From Natronorubrum halophilum (GTDB taxonomy: Archaea; Halobacteriota; Halobacteria; Halobacteriales; Natrialbaceae), in the NCBI RefSeq assembly GCF_003670115.1, contig NZ_QQTY01000002.1, positions 806,001 to 870,000 of the forward strand: DNA of 64,000 nt, written 5' to 3'. Below, piece by piece: positions 33,898 to 42,482 of this stretch. The position numbers were made by a program, and so were the translations under genes. The notes beneath the pieces were generated by a model. The model searched no databases and was not told the DNA's origin. It saw only the letters and a list, made by a program, of their open reading frames with translations. Within the stretch, counting starts at the first letter, position 1; each line of letters opens with the position of its first letter.

Positions 33898-34041
33898 GTG
33901 GAGATCGTGCGCAACGACGAGGTCGTCGGTCTCGAGATCGCGTCCGCGGCGCTCGAGTTCTTCCGGGACGCCGTCGATCCCGACGAGCGCGAATGCGTGT
34001 TCCTCACCACCGGAGTCACGACTGGCCGATACGGTCGATGA
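33898..34041 (+). CDS. Possible 47-residue protein or gene remnant
   Basis: A GTG-initiated frame reads VEIVRNDEVVGLEIASAALE and then FFRDAVDPDERECVFLTTG before a TGA. The composition (acidic, amphipathic, ordered VGLEI...ALEFF...DPDE) is much more protein-like than random frames in this GC-rich DNA. There is an in-frame stop shortly upstream, so it is either a tiny intact protein or the surviving end of a decayed gene. I recognise no family. Confidence 0.35.
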   Translation: MEIVRNDEVVGLEIASAALEFFRDAVDPDERECVFLTTGVTTGRYGR

Positions 34042-34144
34042 TACGGGTCTGTCCCACTACCGCTCTGGCGACGACGACTCGAACGGAGCGATCAATGCGC
34101 TCGATAGCGGCCGAAAAACCGGTCACCGGTCGAGTGGCTCGAAC

Positions 34145-34753
34145 CTATATTTTGTTCGCGGGAGGCACGGTTCGGTCGTCGGGTCTGGTCGTTCCGCCGG
34201 CGCCCATCAGCACGCGGACCCCGGCACCCGTGCCGAGTGATCCAGCGAGAACGACGGCGAGAACGGTTGTGACGAGCGACAGGCCGACGAGACCGCTGAG
34301 CAGGCTACCGACGAGGACGCCGGCCCACAGTTGATCGCGACCGAACCGCGCCGCGACCGACTGGCCGATCGCGACGAAGCCAATGGTGGTTAGCGCCGGT
34401 ACGACGGTCAGACCGATGATAACTAACACCACGCCGAAGAACGTCCCGAGACTCGTTCCGAGGATCAGATACCCCGTACTCGAGACGCCGGCGATGACGA
34501 GCAGGCTCGGCACGCCGATACAGCTCGAAATGACCGGGCTTCGACGGGCTTTCGTCACCGTTCTCGAGCCGTAGCCCTGGACCAGACCGAGGACGACCAT
34601 CGCGACGATGAGCGTTGCGCCGAACTGGAGCCCCGCCCGTTCGAGCGCGCCGAGCGCCCGATACGTTTCGGGCCCGATATCGGTGACTGTGAGAGCTCCG
34701 ATCGGCTCGAGTGCCGCCGCCCCAACGACACTATATAAATCCACTGGCCACAT
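34145..34753 (-). CDS. Multi-pass membrane protein, family uncertain
   Basis: A 202-residue protein with four predicted helices (about 42-60, 82-105, 108-130, 142-178) and a pattern LIVAMVVLGLVQGYGSRTV reminiscent of short haloarchaeal membrane proteins of the DUF8173 type. The start is uncertain: a TATA-like ATTTATATAG (minus strand, 34731-34740) lies inside the first codons, so translation may begin later, although no good in-frame start follows until about residue 51. It is inserted, in reverse, between rpl11 and rpl1. Confidence 0.6.
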   Translation of the reverse strand: MWPVDLYSVVGAAALEPIGALTVTDIGPETYRALGALERAGLQFGATLIVAMVVLGLVQGYGSRTVTKARRSPVISSCIGVPSLLVIAGVSSTGYLILGTSLGTFFGVVLVIIGLTVVPALTTIGFVAIGQSVAARFGRDQLWAGVLVGSLLSGLVGLSLVTTVLAVVLAGSLGTGAGVRVLMGAGGTTRPDDRTVPPANKI

Positions 34754-34860
34754 GTTGAACAGCTACATACTCATATCCAATAGTACTTTCGGTCTGTGTT
34801 GATTGTTCCCACTGCTGACTCATACGCATCAGTCGGGTGTGGGCGCGAAGAACAGTTCGA

Positions 34861-34957
34861 CGGGTTTAAGTTTGGCATGGCACTCCGTTCAATGGAGACA
34901 GGCGTCGCCTGTTTCACTAACCCGTAGGAGCATTCCTGCGTACTACGGAGGTGAACG
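34861..34957 (+). promoter_or_regulatory. rpl1 promoter and structured leader (probable L1 autoregulation site)
   Basis: GGGTTTAAGTTT at 34862-34873 is the TATA region, giving a leader of roughly 70 nt. It can form CTCC/GGAG (about 34882-34897), ACAGG/CCTGT (34898-34902 with 34908-34912) and CCGTAG/CTACGG (34922-34927 with 34943-34948) hairpins before the GGAGG ribosome-binding site at 34946-34951. Halobacterial L1-L10-L12 mRNAs are known to carry a leader mimicking the L1 site on 23S rRNA, through which L1 represses its own translation. The last hairpin overlaps the ribosome-binding site, as expected for that mechanism. Confidence 0.65.
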
Positions 34958-35590
34958 ATGGCAGATTCGGATATTAACACCGCAGTGGCTCGCGCACTCG
35001 AGGAGTCGCCCGATCGGAACTTTACCGAGACGGTAGACCTCGCGATTAACTTGCGCGACCTTGACCTGAACGAACCGTCGAACCGTGTAGACGAGTCTAT
35101 CGTCCTGCCGTCCGGAACCGGCCAGGAGACGATCATCGTCGTTATTGCCGAGGGAGAAACCGCCGTCCGCGCCGAAGAGGCCGCGGACGACGTGCTCTCG
35201 GGAAGCGACGTGGCCGATCTGGACGACGACGAAGCTAAAGATATGGCGGACGAGACGGACTTCTTCATCGCCGAAGAGTCGATGATGCAAGACATCGCCC
35301 GGCACCTGGGTACCGTTCTCGGTCCCCGTGGGAAGATGCCGGACCCGCTCTCGCCCGACGACGACGTCGTCGAGACCGTCGAGAGACTCAAAAGTACTGT
35401 GCAGCTTCGCTCCGGCGACCGACGAACGTTCCACACGCTCGTTGGTGCCGAGGACATGGACGCCGAAGACATCGGCGACAACATCGACGTTATCCTGCGT
35501 CGTCTGCACGCCGACCTCGAGAAGGGCCCCCAGAACATCGACGCGGTCTACGTGAAGACGACGATGGGGCCAGCTCAGGAGGTAGTCTAA
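34958..35590 (+). CDS. rpl1: Ribosomal protein uL1
   Basis: A 210-residue uL1 forming the mobile L1 stalk. It starts [20 protein letters not shown], with [20 protein letters not shown] and the domain II signature [20 protein letters not shown]. The ribosome-binding site GGAGGTG lies 6-8 bp before the ATG. It is followed by rpl10 one base after its stop. It is probably autoregulated through its leader. Confidence 0.96.
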   Translation: MADSDINTAVARALEESPDRNFTETVDLAINLRDLDLNEPSNRVDESIVLPSGTGQETIIVVIAEGETAVRAEEAADDVLSGSDVADLDDDEAKDMADETDFFIAEESMMQDIARHLGTVLGPRGKMPDPLSPDDDVVETVERLKSTVQLRSGDRRTFHTLVGAEDMDAEDIGDNIDVILRRLHADLEKGPQNIDAVYVKTTMGPAQEVV

Positions 35591-35591
35591 C

Positions 35592-36632
35592 ATGAGCGCA
35601 CAGGCTGAACGCAAGACCGAGAACCTTCCCCAGTGGAAGAAAGAGGAAGTCGCCGAGCTCGAACAGCTCATCGAAGAGTACGAGAGCGTCGGCGTCGTCG
35701 GCATCGCCGGCATTCCGAGCAAACAGCTTCAGGACATGCGCCGTGACCTGTACGGCACCGCCGAGTTGCGGGTCAGCCGCAACACCCTGCAGGTTCACGC
35801 GCTAGAAGACGCTGACCTCGGCGATCTCGTCCCCCACATCGAAGGGCAGGTCGGCCTGATCGCGACGAACGACAACCCCTTCGCACTCTACAAGGAACTC
35901 GAGGCGTCGAAGACGCCCGCCCCGATCAACGAGGGCGAGGTCGCCCCGAACGACATCGTCATCCCCGAGGGTGACACCGGTGTCGATCCGGGGCCGTTCG
36001 TCGGCGAACTGCAAGGTATCGGTGCGAACGCACGCATCGAGGACGGTTCGATCCAGGTCATGGAGGACTCGACGGTCTTAGAAGCCGGCGAGGAAGTCTC
36101 TGCGGATCTGGCGAACGTCCTCAACGAACTGGGTATCGAACCCAAGGAGGTCGGTCTCGACCTTCGTGCAGTCGTCGCCGAAGGCGTCCTCTTCGATCCC
36201 GAGGACCTCGACATCGACATCGAGGCCTACGAGAGCGACGTGGCGACGGCCGCCGCTCGCGCTCGGAACCTCTCGATCAACGCGAGCTACCCGACCGAGG
36301 CGACCGCGCCGACGCTCATCGCCAAAGCCACGGGCGAGGCCAAGAGCCTCGGCCTGCAGGCTGCGATCGAGGACGAAGCGCTCATGCCCGACCTCGTCAG
36401 CAAGGCCGACGCACAGCTGCGTGCGCTCGCGGCCCAGATCGACGACGAGGAGGCGCTGCCTGAGGAACTGCAGGGCGTCGAAGCCCCCGCAGAACCGACG
36501 GCGGACGCCGACGAGGACGCAGACGAATCGGCAGATGACCAGGACGACGCTGAGGCCGACGACGCCGACACCGACGATGACGACGAAGACGACGGTGACG
36601 GTGCTGAAGGGCTCGGCGCGATGTTCGGCTGA
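35592..36632 (+). CDS. rpl10: Ribosomal protein uL10 (P0 stalk base)
   Basis: A 346-residue uL10/P0. The N-terminal RNA-binding domain ([20 protein letters not shown], then [17 protein letters not shown]) is followed by the archaeal insertion domain and the C-terminal spine helix that binds L12 dimers. The tail is extremely acidic and ends with the conserved EGLGAMFG, shared with rpl12, which recruits translation GTPases. It is coupled to rpl1 (one base) and 18 bp before rpl12. Confidence 0.96.
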   Translation: MSAQAERKTENLPQWKKEEVAELEQLIEEYESVGVVGIAGIPSKQLQDMRRDLYGTAELRVSRNTLQVHALEDADLGDLVPHIEGQVGLIATNDNPFALYKELEASKTPAPINEGEVAPNDIVIPEGDTGVDPGPFVGELQGIGANARIEDGSIQVMEDSTVLEAGEEVSADLANVLNELGIEPKEVGLDLRAVVAEGVLFDPEDLDIDIEAYESDVATAAARARNLSINASYPTEATAPTLIAKATGEAKSLGLQAAIEDEALMPDLVSKADAQLRALAAQIDDEEALPEELQGVEAPAEPTADADEDADESADDQDDAEADDADTDDDDEDDGDGAEGLGAMFG

Positions 36633-36650
36633 TCAACGGAGAATCTAACA

Positions 36651-36992
36651 ATGGAATACGTATACGCTGCACTCATCCTGAACGAGACGGACGAAGAGCT
36701 CAACGAAGACAACCTGACGAACGTACTCGACGCTGCCGGCGTCGACGTCGAAGAATCCCGCGTGAAGGCGCTCGTCGCCGCACTCGAGGACGTCGACATC
36801 GACGAGGCAGTCTCCGAGGCTGCAGCCGTCCCCGCCGCCGGAGCCGCCGCAGGCGGCGCTGCGGCCGGCGAGGCTGCAGGCGACGAGGACGAAGAGGCCG
36901 AAGAGACCAGCGACGTCCCGGACACGACGGACGACGACGAGGACGAAGACGACGACGCCGGCGGCGAGGGCCTCGGCGAACTCTTCGGCTAA
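36651..36992 (+). CDS. rpl12: Ribosomal protein P1 (archaeal L12)
   Basis: A 113-residue archaeal/eukaryotic-type stalk protein, unrelated in sequence to bacterial L7/L12. The N-terminal helical dimerisation domain ([40 protein letters not shown]) is joined by an Ala/Gly hinge to an acidic region and the C-terminal GTPase-binding motif GEGLGELFG. It closes the rpl1-rpl10-rpl12 operon. A T-rich stretch about 35 bp later (GATTTCTTTCG) may terminate it. Confidence 0.96.
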   Translation: MEYVYAALILNETDEELNEDNLTNVLDAAGVDVEESRVKALVAALEDVDIDEAVSEAAAVPAAGAAAGGAAAGEAAGDEDEEAEETSDVPDTTDDDEDEDDDAGGEGLGELFG

Positions 36993-37079
36993 GTCGCGAC
37001 ACGACGACTCAAGCAATCCCGATTTCTTTCGACGCACCCGTTCGGGAGCTACTTCTGTTCCCCGCGTGAGCGACACACC

Positions 37080-37772
37080 ATGACGACTGCCGTCTACTTC
37101 GACCTCGACGGAACGCTGTGTACCTACACGACTCCGTTCGAGACCCAGTTCGAGACGACCGTTGCACCTTACGGGAAGGCTAGTGATGCGGCCTACGAGG
37201 CGTACCTCGAGCGACTGTTCGACGCGCTCGAACGTTGCAAATCGGACCCGTACCGCCGGGCATTTGCGACCGTTACGGAGACCGGCGACCTCGACGCATC
37301 GCCGGCCACGCTCGCAGTGGAACACTGCGAGATGGAACTCGAAGCGACCCGCGTGTCGGCAGCCGCAAAGCGGGTGGTCGAGCGCGTCGCGGTGACCGAC
37401 CCGACCGGCGTGCTGACGAACGGTGCGGGTCACCAACAACGAGCGAAACTCGAGCGCCACGGACTCGAGGCGGTGGTCGATGCAATGATCGTTTCCGGCG
37501 ACGTCGGCATGCGGAAACCGGATCGACGGATCTTCGACCGTGCGAGACGGGAGCTCCCGGCTGACGACTATGTTTACGTCGGTGATAGCTACGAGGAGGA
37601 CATCGTTGGCGCTCGAGACGCGGGATTTCGAACCGTGTACGTCGCTGAGGACGGCGGCAAGGGAGCGGCTACCGACGCTGCAGATGCTGTCGTCTCGAGC
37701 GTCGACGACCTGCTCGAACCGGATTTACTTCCAGGACCCATCAGACGGCCGTTCGAATTGCCAAAGAGCTAA
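37080..37772 (+). CDS. HAD-superfamily hydrolase (IA subfamily)
   Basis: A 230-residue HAD phosphohydrolase with all four motifs: I FDLDGTL (nucleophile Asp8, Asp10), II LTNGAG, III Lys in MRKPDRRIF, IV GDSYEEDIVGARDAG. A helical cap lies between motifs I and II (about 20-110). Class IA members remove phosphate from small sugar phosphates or nucleotides, or dehalogenate. The substrate cannot be read from sequence. The gene follows the ribosomal operon after 87 bp and likely has its own promoter. Confidence 0.88.
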   Translation: MTTAVYFDLDGTLCTYTTPFETQFETTVAPYGKASDAAYEAYLERLFDALERCKSDPYRRAFATVTETGDLDASPATLAVEHCEMELEATRVSAAAKRVVERVAVTDPTGVLTNGAGHQQRAKLERHGLEAVVDAMIVSGDVGMRKPDRRIFDRARRELPADDYVYVGDSYEEDIVGARDAGFRTVYVAEDGGKGAATDAADAVVSSVDDLLEPDLLPGPIRRPFELPKS

Positions 37773-37896
37773 CGACCACGAGCTGCCGATGGAGATCGTC
37801 GCCCCGGCGAGCGTCGGGGAACTGGAGTAGTCGACGCGTTGCTCGAGCGGTACCGAGTCCGAGAGTTGATAACCGAAGCCGCGGCCAGATCGGTCG

Positions 37897-39141
37897 ATGG
37901 CCACCGCCCCGGTCGAGTTCGTCGCCGAACCCTCGCTGACGCTGCAGTTGCTCGCGTGGATCGGGGCCGGCGCGACACTCGGCTGTTGTAGCGGTCTCGT
38001 GCCGGGACTCCACGCCAACAACTTCGCGCTCTTGCTCGCCGGCTTCGCGCCGTCGGTTCCCGGCCCGCCGCTGTTCGTCGGCTGTGCGATGCTCGCGGCC
38101 GGCGTCGTCCACACCTTTCTCAACGTCGTTCCCGCGATGGCACTCGGTGTCCCCGACGCGGAGATGGCCGTCACCGCCCTCCCGGGCCATCGAATGGTCC
38201 TCGAGGGACGGGGCTACGAGGCGATCCGCCTCTCCGCGCTCGGGAGCATTCTCGCGGTCCTCGCGGCGGTGCCACTCGCCGTCCCGATCACTTGGGGCGT
38301 GACGGCCGCGTATCCGACGATTCGGGACCATCTGGCGCTCCTGCTGGCGATGGTCATCGTCGGGTTGATCGCCTCGGAGCACACGTGGCGCGCCCGCGTC
38401 GGCGGCCTGCTTTCGTTCGCGCTCGCCGCCGGATTGGGCCTGCTCACGCTCGACCTCTCGACGGATGCGCCCCTCGAGGCCGGCGGGATGCTCGCACCAC
38501 TGTTCGCCGGCCTCTTCGGCGCGCCGGTGTTGATCGACGCGATTCGCGGGAGCGGTATCCCGCCCCAACGTGCCGACACGATTACAATGTCCGGTCCGCT
38601 CGTGACGCTGACGGCGCTCGCCGGCGCGCTCGCGGGTGCGATCGTCGGCTACATTCCCGGCATCTCAGCCGCGATCGCCGCGGTCGCGGTACTGGCGTTC
38701 GTCCCGGGGCACTCCGGTGATCGAGGCTACATCGTCGCGACGAGCGGCGTCGACACGGCAAATACGATCTTCGCGCTCTTTGCGCTGGTCGCTATCGGCC
38801 AGCCCCGAACCGGGGTGATGGTCGCCTTCGAGAGCCTTAACGCGCCGCTCGAGGTACCGATCCTCCTCGCGGGTGTCGTCCTCGCGGGACTGCTCGGATT
38901 CGTGCTCGTCATCGTCGTCGGGGACGCGTACCTCGAGACTGTCGGCCGAATGGAGTACTGGAAAATCTCGGTCGCGGTTCTCGGTCTCCTACTCGCCCTC
39001 TCGTACCTGTTTACCGGCGGTATCGGGATCGCCGTTTTCGTCGTTGCAGCCGGCGTCGGCATGGTTCCGGTGCGCTTGCGCGCCCGGCGCGTTCACCTGA
39101 TGGGGGTTCTGATCGGACCGTTACTGTTCAGTTTCTCGTAA
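37897..39141 (+). CDS. TctA-like (tripartite tricarboxylate transporter-type) permease
   Basis: A 414-residue integral membrane protein with about ten helices. It carries the family motif LGCCSGLVPGLHANNFALLL near the N-terminus and the matching GAIVGYIPGISAAIAAVAVL in the second half, showing the internal duplication of TctA proteins (both contain PG.(S/H)A). Bacterial TctA works with TctB and a periplasmic TctC, but no such partners are adjacent, so it may act alone as haloarchaeal members appear to. Substrate unknown. Confidence 0.82.
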   Translation: MATAPVEFVAEPSLTLQLLAWIGAGATLGCCSGLVPGLHANNFALLLAGFAPSVPGPPLFVGCAMLAAGVVHTFLNVVPAMALGVPDAEMAVTALPGHRMVLEGRGYEAIRLSALGSILAVLAAVPLAVPITWGVTAAYPTIRDHLALLLAMVIVGLIASEHTWRARVGGLLSFALAAGLGLLTLDLSTDAPLEAGGMLAPLFAGLFGAPVLIDAIRGSGIPPQRADTITMSGPLVTLTALAGALAGAIVGYIPGISAAIAAVAVLAFVPGHSGDRGYIVATSGVDTANTIFALFALVAIGQPRTGVMVAFESLNAPLEVPILLAGVVLAGLLGFVLVIVVGDAYLETVGRMEYWKISVAVLGLLLALSYLFTGGIGIAVFVVAAGVGMVPVRLRARRVHLMGVLIGPLLFSFS

Positions 39142-39237
39142 CGACAGCCGACCGGTCGACGATTTCTACGACTGGTTGTGAATGACGGACAAACGTTTTT
39201 GCTCGCCGTCGGTGTACTTCCCCGAGGTGTCAACAGG

Positions 39238-40050
39238 ATGGTAAACGCGACGATCGACGTCCTCTATCGCGGGGGACTCGAATGCGACCAGAACTACATG
39301 CTCGAGGGCCACACCCTCGGAACGCACGACGAACCCAACCCGGACGTGGACTACGACGAGATCCCCGTCTGGAGCCTCGTCATCGATCACCCCGAGGGGA
39401 CGATCCTCTGGGACACCGGCAACCACCACGAGGCGCTCGAGGGCCACTGGCCGGAAGGCCTGTTGCAGGCGTTCTACCCGTACAACGCCGACGAACACCG
39501 TCTCGACGACGACCTCGAGAAGGCGGGCTACGGCATCGACGACATCGACTACGTCTTCCAGTCGCACCTTCACCTCGACCACGCGGGTGGGTTGGAGTTC
39601 TTCGACGGCACCGACGTGCCGATCTTCGTCCACGAAAGGGAGATCAAGTACGCCTACTACAGCGCGAAAACCGACAAGGGGAGCGGGGCGTACATCCTCG
39701 AGGACTTCGACCACGACCTCAACTGGCAGGTCCTCCACCAGGATCGGGAGGAACACTTCGACGACCTCGAGTTCGTTCGGTTCCCCGGCCACACGCCGGG
39801 GCTGACCGGGAGCGTGATCCACCTCGACGACGACGGAACGCTCGTCTTCACCGGCGATCAACTCTACCGAGCGGAGAACTTCGAGGAGGAGATCCCGCTT
39901 GGCGCGTTGCTCCTCTGGGGCAAGACGGAGTGGTTCGAGAGCCTCCAGCGGATCAAGGAACTCGAGCGCCGCCACGGCGCCCAGATCGTGTACGGCCACG
40001 ACAGCGGTCAGTTCGAGGAGATTCGAGACGGATGGGGGACGGCGAGATGA
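39238..40050 (+). CDS. AHL/gamma-lactone lactonase-like metallo-beta-lactamase-fold hydrolase
   Basis: A 270-residue MBL-fold enzyme of the N-acyl-homoserine lactonase (AttM/AiiA) type. The metal ligands are all present: SHLHLDH (His110, His112, Asp114, His115), GHTPG (His185), TGDQL (Asp207) and YGHDS (His254). The ATG at 39238 fits the family length better than a GTG 60 bp upstream. The last four bases overlap the start of the iron alcohol dehydrogenase gene (ATGA). In Agrobacterium the related AttM/BlcC hydrolyses gamma-butyrolactone and is paired with a dehydrogenase of the same type. That suggests the natural substrate here is a small lactone rather than a signal molecule. Confidence 0.88.
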   Translation: MVNATIDVLYRGGLECDQNYMLEGHTLGTHDEPNPDVDYDEIPVWSLVIDHPEGTILWDTGNHHEALEGHWPEGLLQAFYPYNADEHRLDDDLEKAGYGIDDIDYVFQSHLHLDHAGGLEFFDGTDVPIFVHEREIKYAYYSAKTDKGSGAYILEDFDHDLNWQVLHQDREEHFDDLEFVRFPGHTPGLTGSVIHLDDDGTLVFTGDQLYRAENFEEEIPLGALLLWGKTEWFESLQRIKELERRHGAQIVYGHDSGQFEEIRDGWGTAR

Positions 40051-41366
40051 GCTACGATCGATCGGTCTCCGCCCCCGACCACGAACTCCAGCCCGAGACG
40101 GTCTGGCACCTCCAGATGCCACAGATCCGGTTCGGCCGCGACGCCGTCGAAGAGCTGTGCTTTCAGTTGGCCGACCTGGGTGTCAGCGCCGACGGCGGTG
40201 CTCACGGCCTCGTCGTCACGGACGAGAACTTGGTCGACATCGGTCACGTCGACCGCGTCACCGACCACCTGGAGGACGCGGGCTACGACGTCACCGTCTG
40301 GGACGGTGCCGAACGCGAGCCGTCGATCGAGAACGTCGACACCTGTCTCGAGTTCGTCCGCGAGAACGAGGGCGAGGCAGGCTACGACTTCTACGTCGGC
40401 TTCGGCGGCGGCAGCTGTATCGACGTGGCGAAGACGACCCGCGCGGTGATCGCCAACGGCGGACAGGTGCTCGATTACATCGCCGAGCCGACGGGCGAGG
40501 GCGAAGCGCTGACCGATTCGGGGCCGCCGCTCGTCCTCATGCCGACGACGGCGGGGACCGGCGCGGAAATCTCGCCCGTCGCCATCCTCTCGGTCGAGGA
40601 AAAGGAGATCAAGGAGGGTATCTCGAGCAACCACGTCCGGGCCGACGCGGCCGTCCTCGATCCCACGTTTACGACGACGCTGCCCGCCGAGATGTCGGCC
40701 AAGACCGCGATGGATGCGCTGGGCCACGCCATCGAGGGCTACACGACCCACCCGTTCGACGGCCTCCTGCGGGCGTCGGATCCCGAGTCGCGGCCCGTCT
40801 ACGCCGGTCGGACGGAACTCACCGAGATGTTCTCGGAGAAGGCGATCGACCTCCTCTCGAGTAACGTTCGTACCGCGGTCCACAACGGGGACGATCTCGA
40901 GGCTCGATCGGGGATGCTCAAGGGTGCCCTGTTCGGCGCGATAGCGGGCCTGACGGCCGGCGCGAGCCTCTGTCACGCGATGGCCTATCCCGTCGGGAAC
41001 CGGTACCACACCTACCACGGCGAGACCATCGCTACCCTCACGCCCGCGACGACGCTGGGGTACAACGTCGCCAGCGATCCGGAACGGTTCGTCGCGGTCG
41101 CTGAGATGCTGGGTGCCGAGACCGACGGCATGGGCACCCGCGAGGCGGCAGATCAGGCCAGACGGGAGTACGTTCGCCTGCAACAGGACTTGAACGTTAT
41201 TCCCAGCGGCCTCAATGAACTCGCCGGGATCACCGAGGAGGACGTCGACTGGCTCGCGACTCAGACCGTCGAGACCCAACAACGGCTGTTGCGCTGTAAT
41301 CCCCGTCCGGTGACGGAAGCGGACGCCGCCGACATCTTTCGGGACGCGCTGTACAACTGGGAATAG
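40047..41366 (+). CDS. Iron-containing alcohol dehydrogenase (hydroxyacid-oxoacid transhydrogenase type)
   Basis: A 439-residue group III dehydrogenase. The NAD-binding GGGS is at about 120-123, TTAGTGAEISP at 167-177, and the Fe ligands Asp223, His227 (DALGHAIEGY), His310 (CHAMAYPVGN) and His324 (HTYHGET) are all there. The N-terminal HLQMPQIRFGRDAVEEL is typical of the HOT and 4-hydroxybutyrate dehydrogenase branch. Such enzymes oxidise 4-hydroxybutyrate to succinate semialdehyde, with NAD or by transfer to 2-oxoglutarate. The overlap with the lactonase gene indicates one transcript and linked function. Confidence 0.88.
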   Translation: MSYDRSVSAPDHELQPETVWHLQMPQIRFGRDAVEELCFQLADLGVSADGGAHGLVVTDENLVDIGHVDRVTDHLEDAGYDVTVWDGAEREPSIENVDTCLEFVRENEGEAGYDFYVGFGGGSCIDVAKTTRAVIANGGQVLDYIAEPTGEGEALTDSGPPLVLMPTTAGTGAEISPVAILSVEEKEIKEGISSNHVRADAAVLDPTFTTTLPAEMSAKTAMDALGHAIEGYTTHPFDGLLRASDPESRPVYAGRTELTEMFSEKAIDLLSSNVRTAVHNGDDLEARSGMLKGALFGAIAGLTAGASLCHAMAYPVGNRYHTYHGETIATLTPATTLGYNVASDPERFVAVAEMLGAETDGMGTREAADQARREYVRLQQDLNVIPSGLNELAGITEEDVDWLATQTVETQQRLLRCNPRPVTEADAADIFRDALYNWE

Positions 41367-41395
41367 CGCAGACGGTCCGGGCTGGGTCAGGGGAT

Positions 41396-42223
41396 CTACG
41401 AGTCGTTCGCTGCCGTTACCACCGATTCGACGCGCTTGCTCGAGACGCGGTTCGTCGTTTCGCTCCCCTCCTTGAGCGCCGTTCCGACGATGACACCGCG
41501 AGCACCCGCCTCGAGACAGTCACCGACGGTGTCGCTCGTCACTCCGCTGCCGACGAACACGGGAGCGGCGTTTTCCTCGCGATCCGAGAGCACGTCGGCG
41601 ACCCGTTCGACGTCCGCGAGCGCGGTTTCGTCGCCCGTGCCCGACCCGGAGACGATCACGCCGTCGGCCCGGCCGCGCTCGACGGTCTCGAGCGCCGCTC
41701 GTTCGATGTCGTCCGCGCCGATCGGGCTGGCGTGTTTGACGTGGACGTCGGCGAGGATCGCGACGGGCGCGTCGATCCGATCGCGGAGGCGAACGGTCTC
41801 GTGCGCTCGGCCCTCGACGACGCCCTGGTCGGTCGCGGCCGCGCCGACGTGGACGTTCACCCGCACGAACTCGGCACCCGCCGCGGCGGCGATCGAGAGG
41901 GCCGCCTCCGCGTCGTTTCTGAGCACGTTGATCCCGACGGGAACGTCGACGGCACTCGTCAGACTCGTTGCCAGCGCGGTCATCTCCGCCGCGACGTGCG
42001 TCGGAACGTCGTCGGGGTAGAACGGCGCGTCGCCGAAGTTCTCGAGCATAATTCCGTCGATCCCACCGGCCTCGAGGCGGCGTGCGTCCTCGAGCATCCG
42101 GCTCCGAACGGCGGCGCGATCACCGTCGAACCCCGGCGCGCCGGGCAGGGGCGGAAGGTGGATCATTCCGACGACGGGATGTTCCGCGTCGAACCGGTTC
42201 AGAAGCGGTGTCGGTGTGGACAT
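41396..42223 (-). CDS. BtpA/SgcQ family TIM-barrel protein
   Basis: A 275-residue protein with the BtpA pattern: VVGMIHLPPLPGAPGF near the N-terminus, GIDGIMLENFGDAPF, VGINVLRNDAEAALSIA, FVRVNVHVGAAATDQGVVEG and the C-terminal VFVGSGVTSDTVGDCLEAGA. Start 42223 (MSTPTPLL) is chosen because the upstream in-frame extension lacks conserved residues. BtpA supports photosystem I stability in cyanobacteria, while SgcQ sits in sugar operons. The archaeal role is unknown. It converges with the lactonase operon. Confidence 0.88.
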   Translation of the reverse strand: MSTPTPLLNRFDAEHPVVGMIHLPPLPGAPGFDGDRAAVRSRMLEDARRLEAGGIDGIMLENFGDAPFYPDDVPTHVAAEMTALATSLTSAVDVPVGINVLRNDAEAALSIAAAAGAEFVRVNVHVGAAATDQGVVEGRAHETVRLRDRIDAPVAILADVHVKHASPIGADDIERAALETVERGRADGVIVSGSGTGDETALADVERVADVLSDREENAAPVFVGSGVTSDTVGDCLEAGARGVIVGTALKEGSETTNRVSSKRVESVVTAANDS

Positions 42224-42482
42224 AGCGGTGGTGGGGACTCGAGTAAAATAAGTGATCGTGGAGACGGCCGGGTTCGAATATCCGGACCCGTAGCGACCGA
42301 CCCGGTATCGACGCGTCGTCCGGTAGCGACCAGTCGGTCGTAGTTCTAGCCTGTTCACTTCGAGTCTGAATTAGTGCCCGTGTATCCGTTTCGACCGAAC
42401 ATAGTCGAGAGCACTCCCAGTTTGAGGGAATGTGGTACGCTATTCAATAACTAACGGTTGGTAGTCTCCGGTGAGGACGCCC

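Larger units (their letters stand above)
33743..34144. other. Spacer downstream of rpl11
   Basis: About 400 bp. It contains a T6 run at 33838-33843, about 95 bp past the rpl11 stop, which may end the rpl11 transcript. It also contains the short candidate frame at 33898-34041. No other feature is visible. Confidence 0.45.

Noticed and set aside
34732-34740. Strong TATATAAAT on the plus strand as promoter of a short peptide gene at about 34752
   Set aside because: The peptide it would drive (MLNSYILISNSTFGLC) is 16 residues with no ribosomal or family signal. The element may belong to the reverse gene, so I only note the start ambiguity there.
39282-40046. N-terminal extension of the iron alcohol dehydrogenase frame
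   Set aside because: It overlaps the lactonase gene in another frame and is Arg/Pro-rich. The family start fits the ATG at 40047.
39238-40050. Quorum-quenching function of the lactonase
   Set aside because: Its close pairing with a hydroxyacid dehydrogenase and the absence of any signal-synthesis gene favour small-lactone catabolism.
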